A DNA stretch of 5,041 nt from Candidatus Bathyarchaeota archaeon (GTDB taxonomy: Archaea > Thermoproteota > Bathyarchaeia > Bathyarchaeales > DTEX01): positions 1-5,041 of the forward strand of contig JAGGUU010000040.1 in the NCBI GenBank assembly GCA_021158305.1. The letters run 5' to 3'. Within the stretch, counting starts at the first letter, position 1; each line of letters begins with the position of its first letter. Made by a program: the position numbers and the translations under genes. This document shows, piece after piece, positions 1 through 5,041 of this stretch. Below the pieces are notes generated by a model. That model was not told the origin of the DNA. It worked only from the letters and a program-made list of their open reading frames with translations, and searched no databases.

Positions 1-1109
1 AAATGACATCCTCTTCATTTAATCCTATAGAGAGACTTATTCCTCGAGAGTTTCGAAGACAGATAAAAGAGAATATTAGGAGAGTTCTCCGCGGAGAGCA
101 TGTTCCTCCATTCCTAACCAATTTAAAAAGAAAAGACGGTTCCGAAATTTCCGTATTAGCTGTTGCCCGCCCCTTCATATATCAAGGTAAACCAGCAGTT
201 GAAGGAACGCTGTTTGACCTTTCAAACATAGAGCAGATAAAGCAAAAGCTGCTTGAGACTGAAAAGAGAACTCAAAAGATTCTAGATATTGCCGAGGTAG
301 CAATACTCATGCTTGACCTTCAAGGAAGAGTTAAGCTAGCAAACCGAAAAACATGCAAGATTCTAGGATATGAATCCGATGAAGTGATTGGGAAAGATTG
401 GGTAGAAACGTTTATTCCAAAAAGGTTTCGAAGGAAAGTGAGAGAGGTCATGCTCTCTTTGGGATCGGGAGATGAAAAAAGATTTAGACGATTCGAAAAT
501 CCCGTATTGACTAAGGGTGGAAATGAACGGATAATCGAGTGGCATAATGCCGTTCTTAGGGATGAGAAAGGTCGGATAGTAGGTATACTTAGCTCAGGCC
601 TAGATGTTACTGAACGAAAAAGCATCGAAGAGCGGCTTAGAGAACTCGCATATCGACTGAATGGACTTCGCCCAGGAGGATGCTTTGTTTCAGAATCAGC
701 TGAAAGGTGCTTCAAAGCTTACGCGGATCTAACGCTTCACGGCGTTCCGGGCCTATGCATAGCCCGCGAAGATCCTGAGAGGCTCATAAATAGATATGGC
801 CCTGCATTCAAGAATCTGATACTACTCTCATCCAAGCCGATGAAAGGGTTTAAGGCTGTCTCAACACTTCAAGACGTTTCACTTGAAATATCGGAATTTC
901 TAAAAATGAATCATATGGCTGTGATTCTTCTCGATGGTTCAGAGTACCTCATCGCGAAGAATGGATTCGAACCATTCTATAGATTCATACAGGAGAAGCG
1001 ATTTGATTTCATCGAGAAGAGATCCCTGTTACTCTTACATCTGGATCTAAATACACTTACGGAGAGGGAAAGGGCTTTATTACTAAGCGAAGTTGAGAAG
1101 CTCCGATAA
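1..1109 (+). CDS. PAS-PAS-DUF835 sensory protein, 5' end cut by the window
   Basis: Probably a cytoplasmic signal-sensing protein; ligand and output are unknown. The first in-frame ATG is at position 3, but residues 1-80 from it resemble only the second half of a PAS domain (RRVLRGE..., LKRKDGSEI, YQGKPAVEGTLFDLSNIEQ), so the real start is most likely upstream and the gene is incomplete here. Residues about 85-205 form a full second PAS domain (AILMLDLQGRV, then ILGYESDEVIGKDW, ending GILSSGLDVTERK). A short helical linker follows (about 206-222), then a DUF835-like domain from about 226 to the C-terminus (GLCIAREDPERL, NLILLSS, AVILLDGSEYLI, and a closing LTERERALLLSEVEKL helix). DUF835 is typical of archaeal PAS proteins. 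No histidine-kinase core, GGDEF or DNA-binding domain is visible, and no membrane segment. It stands alone and ends just before an oligo-T tract. Family assignment is fairly sure; function is not. Confidence 0.85.
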   Translation, partial: MTSSSFNPIERLIPREFRRQIKENIRRVLRGEHVPPFLTNLKRKDGSEISVLAVARPFIYQGKPAVEGTLFDLSNIEQIKQKLLETEKRTQKILDIAEVAILMLDLQGRVKLANRKTCKILGYESDEVIGKDWVETFIPKRFRRKVREVMLSLGSGDEKRFRRFENPVLTKGGNERIIEWHNAVLRDEKGRIVGILSSGLDVTERKSIEERLRELAYRLNGLRPGGCFVSESAERCFKAYADLTLHGVPGLCIAREDPERLINRYGPAFKNLILLSSKPMKGFKAVSTLQDVSLEISEFLKMNHMAVILLDGSEYLIAKNGFEPFYRFIQEKRFDFIEKRSLLLLHLDLNTLTERERALLLSEVEKLR

Positions 1110-1110
1110 T

Positions 1111-1130
1111 CTCCCCTTTTTTATTTTTTT
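1111..1130 (+). terminator. Oligo-T archaeal terminator after the PAS-DUF835 gene
   Basis: Immediately after the TAA at 1107-1109 come six T (1117-1122), one A, then seven T (1124-1130), with no preceding stem-loop. Stem-less U-runs on the non-template strand are the usual intrinsic termination signal in archaea. It separates the signalling gene from the propeller gene, arguing that they are different transcripts. Confidence 0.65.
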
Positions 1131-1148
1131 GAGAAGGAATATGGATGA

Positions 1149-1156
1149 TTTTTATT
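1149..1156 (+). promoter_or_regulatory. Weak candidate TATA element for the propeller gene
   Basis: The AT-rich octamer TTTTTATT lies about 35 bases before the TTG start at 1191, a distance that would give a very short 5' leader in an archaeon. It is a poor match to a consensus TATA box and has no convincing BRE, so it is only a candidate. It is supported by the strong terminator just upstream, which means this gene needs a promoter within 1131-1190. Confidence 0.25.
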
Positions 1157-1190
1157 CTCGACCCGCTATTAGTTAGCTGGTGTTGAGATA

Positions 1191-2219
1191 TTGTTTAGCA
1201 ACGCCCGGTTTATATCATATAATTGGACCGGGTTGATTCCACCGTCATATATATTTTCGAATAGGAGATTCCGTGGAGTAATCTTAGACCCGCCGGACTT
1301 CAATCCCGGATCATGGATAGGAGCCTCAAGCCTCATAGTAGACTATGATTCCAGAGAGTTTTGGCTGACAGTTAGACCTCGTAAACATCCTCCTCTTCGT
1401 GGTTATGAGGTGCAAATATACAAGTCGCATGACGGAGAGAATTACCGCTTAGTCACTTCCATCACCAAAGAGGATTTGAAGACCATGTCAGGCATCACTG
1501 TTGCAAGCATTGAAGCACAGCAGCTAATAAGAGACCCGGAAACTGGCAGATACCATCTCTATATATCAGTTGACACTCAGGGAACAGAGAAGACGGAGGG
1601 AGGATGGGACACCTTCCTTCTAACATCTGACGACCCATCTGGCCCATGGAGTTTTCGCGGTCTCTCTTGGAAGCGTGGCGACAGCTATGACAGGCACGAG
1701 GCAAGAGACGCAATTATAGGGATAGTTGACGGCAAGTACTTCGCACTTTATAAAGCATCTAGCGGACCTGATGGAAGAACGAACGTTGCCTTAGCAACGA
1801 GCACAAATGGAATAGAATGGAGGAAACATGGCATCTTAAAGATTGATGGAGCGAAACAGCCAAGATACTTACAACTCTACGGAGGCATATTTGCAAGCAG
1901 CATGGGCCCCCTCTTCATCGGATTGGCACGTAGATATGTAATCGAAGGATGCGGAATAGCCAAAGACTTTGAAGCCTACGTGATAGATTATAGGAACATG
2001 AATCTCGAACCCATTTTCAAGAAGGAATGGAATCCTCTCTCTCCATATGAAAGACCAGACTATCCGACTCACGGATACATGAATCTCCTTTACGATCCAT
2101 TCAAGGATCGAGTTCTCCTATATGTGGAGGCTATAGATCCAAAGTACACGAAGAAAATTGGATGGCGCACACAAGTTGATAGGTTAATAATGTATGAGAC
2201 AAAACTGAAAAGCGAATAA
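1191..2219 (+). CDS. Five-bladed beta-propeller glycosidase-like protein (GH32/43/130 superfamily fold)
   Basis: Likely a carbohydrate-active or carbohydrate-binding protein acting in the cytoplasm, since no signal peptide or membrane helix is visible. Propeller blade signatures recur: YKSHDGENYRLVTS (77-90), LTSDDPSGPWSFRGL (143-157) and ATSTNGIEWRKHG (202-214). Each follows the 'S-x-DG/NG-x-W' outer-strand pattern common in GH43/GH32/GH130-type propellers. Candidate active-site residues are D33/D36 in the first blade (DPPDFNPGSW), R114-D115-P116 in RDPETGRYHLY, E170/R172/D173 in HEARDAII, and H294 near the end. Which of these are catalytic is a guess, and activity may be absent. The start is TTG at 1191: an in-frame TAG at 1170-1172 blocks extension, GGTG at 1179-1182 is a weak ribosome site, and a later TTG at 1233 is the alternative. 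The 342-residue length suits a single five-blade domain. There is no sugar-metabolism partner in the window. Fold assignment is moderate; substrate is unknown. Confidence 0.75.
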   Translation: MFSNARFISYNWTGLIPPSYIFSNRRFRGVILDPPDFNPGSWIGASSLIVDYDSREFWLTVRPRKHPPLRGYEVQIYKSHDGENYRLVTSITKEDLKTMSGITVASIEAQQLIRDPETGRYHLYISVDTQGTEKTEGGWDTFLLTSDDPSGPWSFRGLSWKRGDSYDRHEARDAIIGIVDGKYFALYKASSGPDGRTNVALATSTNGIEWRKHGILKIDGAKQPRYLQLYGGIFASSMGPLFIGLARRYVIEGCGIAKDFEAYVIDYRNMNLEPIFKKEWNPLSPYERPDYPTHGYMNLLYDPFKDRVLLYVEAIDPKYTKKIGWRTQVDRLIMYETKLKSE

Positions 2220-2276
2220 AGATATTAGGCCAGCATCATCGCCAAACAAGCGAAACGGATAATCACGCCCGCTATG

Positions 2277-2294
2277 AGCTGACAATCATCAGTT
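2277..2294. promoter_or_regulatory. Small inverted repeat next to the oxidoreductase promoter
   Basis: AGCTGA (2277-2282) and TCAGTT (2289-2294) form a 6-bp arm with one G-T mismatch around a 6-base spacer, ending three bases before the putative BRE at 2298. Its place just upstream of BRE/TATA would suit an activator or repressor site. It could equally be a chance repeat or part of the 3' end of the preceding transcript. Confidence 0.2.
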
Positions 2295-2297
2295 AGT

Positions 2298-2311
2298 CCA
2301 AAGTTTATAAG
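2298..2311 (+). promoter_or_regulatory. Archaeal BRE/TATA promoter of the oxidoreductase operon
   Basis: CCAAAG (2298-2303) followed directly by TTTATAAG (2304-2311) matches the archaeal purine/A-rich BRE plus TATA-box arrangement. Transcription would be expected to begin about 25 bases downstream, near 2333-2338, leaving a leader of roughly 30 bases before the ATG at 2365 with the GGGAGAG ribosome site at 2351-2357. It is the best promoter-like sequence in the window and would drive both the ferredoxin and the AOR-family genes. Confidence 0.6.
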
Positions 2312-2364
2312 AGCGAGAAAACTTGAATTATTAACCATCTGAAAAACGAAGGGAGAGATTTCAC

Positions 2365-2883
2365 ATGAGTGACCGCATATGGATCATGAGAGACTACATA
2401 AGATGCTCAGGATGCCGCAGATGTGAGATTGTTTGTTCACTGAGCCATGAGGGAAAGATATGGCCGGAGGCATCACGCATAAGAATCTTCGCGCCTTTTC
2501 CAGGCCTAGAAGTTCCACATCTCTGTGCTCAATGCGATGATTATCCATGCGTAAAGGCTTGTCCAGCGGATGCTTTATCAGTTGATGAGAAGACTGGCGC
2601 GGTCATTGTTAATAAGGAGAAATGTACTGGTTGCGGGGTATGCATAGAGTCTTGTCCCGGCAAGATTCCATACATACATCCGACGGAAAACTACGCCGTC
2701 ATATGCGACCTTTGTGGAGGAAAACCAAAATGCGTAGAAGTCTGTGCCGAAGCGGGCTACAACGCTCTAAGGCTAACGGATGATCCCGGCATCCACAAGA
2801 AAGTACATGCCGTGGAGCCGGAGGTGATAGCTAAGGACTTAGCTGTTAATCTCTTCGGAGAAAAAGGTGAGGAGGTGATTTAG
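2365..2883 (+). CDS. Four-cluster [4Fe-4S] ferredoxin subunit of an AOR-type oxidoreductase
   Basis: Electron-transfer subunit expected to shuttle electrons between the AOR-family enzyme encoded next and a cytoplasmic acceptor or donor. The 172-residue protein has sixteen cysteines arranged as in the DmsB/HycB-like polyferredoxin family: C14-x2-C17-x2-C20-x3-C24, C54-x2-C57-x4-C62-x3-C66, C87-x2-C90-x2-C93-x3-C97, and C114-x2-C117-x5-C123-x3-C127. That suits four [4Fe-4S] clusters bound by crossed pairs of motifs. There is no twin-arginine signal or membrane helix, so it is cytoplasmic. It resembles the small subunits paired with AOR enzymes, such as the one beside P. furiosus WOR5 and the A. 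aromaticum electron-transfer subunit. The ATG at 2365 has GGGAGAG at 2351-2357 and follows the BRE/TATA promoter. Its TAG directly abuts the next ATG, implying co-translation. The C-terminal 40 residues have no cysteine and may contact the large subunit (inference). Confidence 0.93.
   Translation: MSDRIWIMRDYIRCSGCRRCEIVCSLSHEGKIWPEASRIRIFAPFPGLEVPHLCAQCDDYPCVKACPADALSVDEKTGAVIVNKEKCTGCGVCIESCPGKIPYIHPTENYAVICDLCGGKPKCVEVCAEAGYNALRLTDDPGIHKKVHAVEPEVIAKDLAVNLFGEKGEEVI
2871..2879 (+). promoter_or_regulatory. Strong Shine-Dalgarno for the AOR-family gene
   Basis: GGAGGTGAT sits inside the last codons of the ferredoxin gene, about five bases before the ATG at 2884. It is essentially the full complement of the archaeal 16S rRNA 3' end and fixes the start of the large subunit. 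It also suggests that the large subunit is translated efficiently on its own, as well as by coupling to the upstream stop codon. Confidence 0.85.
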
Positions 2884-4752
2884 ATGCCGCATGGCTATGC
2901 GGGAAGATTTTTAGAGGTGGATCTAACCCGCGAGAAGATAGAGGAGACAAAAATCCCCGAGGAGATTTTATATCAGTATTTCGGGGGAAGAGGACTAGCC
3001 GCTAAGGTTCTCTGGGATAGATTGGGAAAGAGATGGTCCAGTGTTGATCCTCTAGGACCAGAGAATATACTCACAGTTTTAACAGGTCCATTGACGGGCT
3101 TTCATCCGGGATCCAGAATCTGCATATCCGGAAAGTCTCCTCTAAGTAATGGAATAGTTGGCGCCACTGCAAGCACAGAGTTTGCAGTTGAACTAAAATG
3201 TGCAGGATATGATGGAATCTTCATAACTGGAAAAGCAAGCAGCCCAGTTTACTTGCTGATCACGGATGACGGATGCGAGATCATGGATGCAAGTCACATA
3301 TGGGGCAAGACATGTGAGGAGACAATAAAGATCCTAAACGCGGAGGTAAAGAGGACACTTGCTGAGAGGAAGCCGAGAATTGGACTGTGGAGGGAGCCCT
3401 CAATGGTCTATATAGGCCCAGCTGGAGAGAACCTTGTGCGAACAGCCGCCGTGCTAACGAAGCTTGTACACGCAGCTGGATACGGTGGCTACGGAGCAGT
3501 TATGGGATCTAAAAACCTCAAGGCAATAGTCGCTAAAGGAAGAGGCCCATTACCAGACACAGCGGCTCCAAAAACCGTTGAGATTCTGCTAAATGAATAC
3601 CATAAGAGGCTAATCAGTAAAACTCGCACAAGACAGTGGGGAACGGGATATGCTGGCTACTCAGTTGGGGCAAATTCAAGCTCAGAACCCGTTCGGAACT
3701 GGCAAGAAGAGTGGCATGATGAGAAGAGCATCGCTGGTCCCAGATATAGCGCTCGCTTCTGGGTTAAGCCTTACTGGGCTGACTTTAACTGTACACTGAG
3801 CTGTATGAAGATCTCCTGCATCAAGTCTGGAAGGTGGAAGGGAGACATTACTGATATGCCAGACTATGAACTTGAGGCTTACTGCGGAACAAACTTGGGT
3901 ATATTTAACCCAGAAGACAACGTACATATGAGTGCCCTTGTAGATAACCTTGGACTATCCGGAATAAATGCGGCGAATACTATGGGGTTCGCCGCGGAGC
4001 TGTATCAGCGTGGGATCTTAACAAAGGAGGATCTCGGCTTCGAACTCAAGTGGGGAGACGCTGAAGCATTCACCAAGCTCGCTAACTTAATCGTGAAGAG
4101 AGAAAAGATCGGGGATATACTGGCTGAGGGAACATACCGTGCCGCTCTTAAAATTAGCGAGATGAAAGGCGTAGACGTAATGCAATATGCCGTTCACGTT
4201 AAGGGAATTGAGGTGGGAGCTCATGGAATTCGAAGCGACAAAGACTTTCATGACATATACTACGCTGCCAATGTTCAGGGAGGAGACCACACATCCCCAG
4301 CTGCTGATCCATCTCCGAAAGATGCTGGAGTATGGACTGAACTGAATGCGGCGTTTGCGGACTCCGCAGTATTTTGCATGTTCACAGTTGTGCCAGATCT
4401 CGTATGGGAGCTCACCTATGCTGTTACTGGATGGAGAATCACGGAGGAGAAATGGTGCAGAGAACAGGGAAGGAGAATAATAACTTTGCAACGCGTGTTG
4501 CTTCTCTTGGGAGGACCAGACATATTCTGGACTCCGGAAAAGGATGATGACAACCCGAAGAGATTCTATGAACCGCTGCCTACAGGTCCATATAAGGGAA
4601 AAGCAGCGGAGAAGACAGTTGTAGAGAGAAAGAAGAAGGAATATTATAAGGCTATGGGTTGGGATGAAAGAGGAATCCCTAAGGAAGAGGAGCTGAAGAG
4701 ACTAGGACTTGAAGACGTAGAGGAAGAGGTAAGGAAACTAAGAAGACACTAA
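2884..4752 (+). CDS. Aldehyde:ferredoxin oxidoreductase family catalytic subunit, divergent motifs
   Basis: Predicted cytoplasmic tungsten (or molybdenum) bis-pterin enzyme that would oxidise an aldehyde to a carboxylate, or run in reverse; the substrate is unknown. Family features: the N-terminal domain with YFGGRGLAAKVLWDRL (31-47), GPLTGFHPGSR (68-78), GKSPLSNG (83-90) and GAVMGSKNLKAIVAKG (204-219); the first pterin motif D354-NLGL; GGDH with H469, which appears to match the active-site His of P. furiosus AOR; the second pterin/cluster motif D493-SAVF-C498; and the terminal GWDERGIPKEEELKRLGL (592-609). At 622 residues it is of normal family length. Departures: the cluster region reads D300-x2-C303-x3-C307 with an extra C312, where the family has C-x2-C-x3-C. 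The second pterin motif lacks glycine. The loop usually like PAxDPR reads GAHGIR (445-450). Its start is fixed by the Shine-Dalgarno at 2871, and it shares an operon with the four-cluster ferredoxin. No AorC-like FAD subunit or MoaD-like gene is in the window. Family is certain; subfamily and metal are not. Confidence 0.95.
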   Translation: MPHGYAGRFLEVDLTREKIEETKIPEEILYQYFGGRGLAAKVLWDRLGKRWSSVDPLGPENILTVLTGPLTGFHPGSRICISGKSPLSNGIVGATASTEFAVELKCAGYDGIFITGKASSPVYLLITDDGCEIMDASHIWGKTCEETIKILNAEVKRTLAERKPRIGLWREPSMVYIGPAGENLVRTAAVLTKLVHAAGYGGYGAVMGSKNLKAIVAKGRGPLPDTAAPKTVEILLNEYHKRLISKTRTRQWGTGYAGYSVGANSSSEPVRNWQEEWHDEKSIAGPRYSARFWVKPYWADFNCTLSCMKISCIKSGRWKGDITDMPDYELEAYCGTNLGIFNPEDNVHMSALVDNLGLSGINAANTMGFAAELYQRGILTKEDLGFELKWGDAEAFTKLANLIVKREKIGDILAEGTYRAALKISEMKGVDVMQYAVHVKGIEVGAHGIRSDKDFHDIYYAANVQGGDHTSPAADPSPKDAGVWTELNAAFADSAVFCMFTVVPDLVWELTYAVTGWRITEEKWCREQGRRIITLQRVLLLLGGPDIFWTPEKDDDNPKRFYEPLPTGPYKGKAAEKTVVERKKKEYYKAMGWDERGIPKEEELKRLGLEDVEEEVRKLRRH

Positions 4753-4753
4753 A

Positions 4754-4769
4754 TTTCATTCTTTCTTTA
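4754..4769 (+). terminator. T-rich probable terminator of the oxidoreductase operon
   Basis: Directly after the TAA at 4750-4752 is a pyrimidine/T-rich stretch with three T triplets (TTTCATTCTTTCTTTA). It is weaker than the tract at 1117-1130, but together with the T5 run at 4820-4824 it fits an archaeal stem-less termination zone ahead of a convergent gene. Confidence 0.35.
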
Positions 4770-4807
4770 TAAACTTCTTGAAGAGCAACTACACATACGG
4801 ATGATCT

Positions 4808-4840
4808 ATCTCAGAGTTCTTTTTAATCTCGCCTGAGATT
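4808..4840. other. Overlapping stem-loops in the convergent intergenic region
   Basis: Two alternative pairings share one arm. ATCTCAG (4808-4814) pairs perfectly with CTGAGAT (4833-4839) across an 18-base loop. AATCTC (4825-4830) pairs perfectly with GAGATT (4835-4840) across a GCCT loop. A second CTGAGAT copy lies at 4872-4878. The site sits between two genes that converge, so a role in termination or 3'-end stability of either transcript is possible; chance is not excluded for stems this short. Nothing else was seen in 4753-4904. Confidence 0.3.
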
Positions 4841-4904
4841 CTCTAAACATTTACCAACTATCGGTGAATAACTGAGATTTCAAAAGTGAGAAGAGTAAGC
4901 TATT

Positions 4905-5041
4905 CTACTCAGGTGGCTGAATGTTCTCGAGGATCTTCTGGACAGCATCCTTAACGATAACTTGATCTTCAAGACTGAACATTCTTATTCCATTATGTTC
5001 AAGCAGGACTGATACTCCAACTCCAAATCTCTTCGACCCTA
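4905..5041 (-). CDS. C-terminal end of an unidentified protein, gene continues beyond the window
   Basis: Reading the minus strand from the right edge gives 44 uninterrupted codons ending at a TAG (complement of 4905-4907). The peptide contains KRFGVGVSVLLEHNGIRMF, then SLEDQVIVKDAVQKILENI and a short PPE tail. The composition is protein-like: an alternating hydrophobic strand, a turn at EHNG, then an amphipathic helix that would close an alpha/beta domain. The other two minus frames are closed by stops within the same stretch. The start and most of the protein lie outside the window and I do not recognise the family. It converges on the oxidoreductase operon with about 150 bases between stops. 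Confidence 0.6.
   Translation of the reverse strand, partial: GSKRFGVGVSVLLEHNGIRMFSLEDQVIVKDAVQKILENIQPPE

Noticed and set aside
3..5. ATG at position 3 as the true start of the PAS-DUF835 gene
   Set aside because: The protein from this ATG begins midway through a PAS domain, so the codon is probably an internal Met and the start lies upstream of the window.
320..715. Minus-strand open frame of about 131 codons inside the PAS-DUF835 gene
   Set aside because: It lies antisense to a clear domain-bearing gene, is rich in Ser/Arg/Pro/Phe as expected for an antisense shadow, and has no recognisable motif.
3790..3822. Frameshift in the AOR gene as the reason for the odd cysteine spacing
   Set aside because: The reading frame carries recognisable AOR sequence continuously before and after this stretch, and the ungapped D-x2-C-x3-C reading keeps family spacing, so no indel is needed.
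3682..3927. Minus-strand open frame across the AOR cluster-binding region
   Set aside because: It overlaps the conserved catalytic coding sequence and shows no ribosome site or domain.
4087..4491. Minus-strand open frame of about 134 codons inside the AOR-family gene
   Set aside because: It lies wholly antisense to conserved AOR sequence and its translation has low-complexity Ser/Tyr/Phe runs with no family resemblance.
4765..4774. CTTTATAAAC, a good-looking TATA box on either strand
   Set aside because: On the plus strand it would only drive RNA antisense to the gene entering from the right, and on the minus strand it would fire into the end of the AOR gene. It is more simply part of the AT-rich terminator zone.

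Overview
The window looks archaeal. It carries a PAS-DUF835 signalling protein, an aldehyde:ferredoxin oxidoreductase (AOR)-family tungsto/molybdo-enzyme with a dedicated four-cluster ferredoxin subunit, a BRE/TATA-type promoter (CCAAAG-TTTATAAG), a GGAGGTGAT Shine-Dalgarno, an oligo-T terminator, and heavy use of AGA/AGG and ATA codons. An uncultured Thermoproteota/Bathyarchaeia-type organism, probably anaerobic, would fit, but that lineage is inferred from gene content and style only.

Layout: (1) positions 1-1109, + strand: the 3' part of a PAS-PAS-DUF835 protein whose true start probably lies before the window. It ends in an oligo-T tract. (2) 1191-2219, +: a 342-residue cytoplasmic protein, probably a five-bladed beta-propeller related to the GH32/GH43/GH130 glycosidase superfamily, starting at TTG. 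(3) 2220-2364: a 145-base intergenic region with a clear archaeal promoter and a small palindrome beside it. (4) 2365-2883 and 2884-4752, +: a two-gene operon with no bases between stop and start, encoding a 16-cysteine [4Fe-4S] electron-transfer subunit and an AOR-family catalytic subunit. (5) 4753-4904: a convergent intergenic region with T-rich sequence and overlapping stem-loops. (6) 4905-5041, - strand: the last 44 codons of an unidentified gene that enters from the right.

The core of the window is the oxidoreductase pair. By analogy with the A. aromaticum AOR complex and the P. furiosus WOR5/polyferredoxin pair, the large subunit would oxidise an aldehyde (or reduce an acid) at a pterin-bound W or Mo, and electrons would pass through its own cluster into the four clusters of the small subunit. 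The physiological substrate cannot be read from the sequence. The most interesting observation is that the large subunit departs from the family in its cluster-binding and active-site motifs. In an ungapped reading the first cluster cysteine is aspartate (D300-x2-C303-x3-C307), there is an extra cysteine at 312, the second pterin motif lacks its glycine (DSAVFC), and the usual PAxDPR loop reads as GAHGIR. This suggests a divergent AOR clade, not a classical AOR, FOR or GAPOR. No mobile element, CRISPR array or RNA gene was seen.
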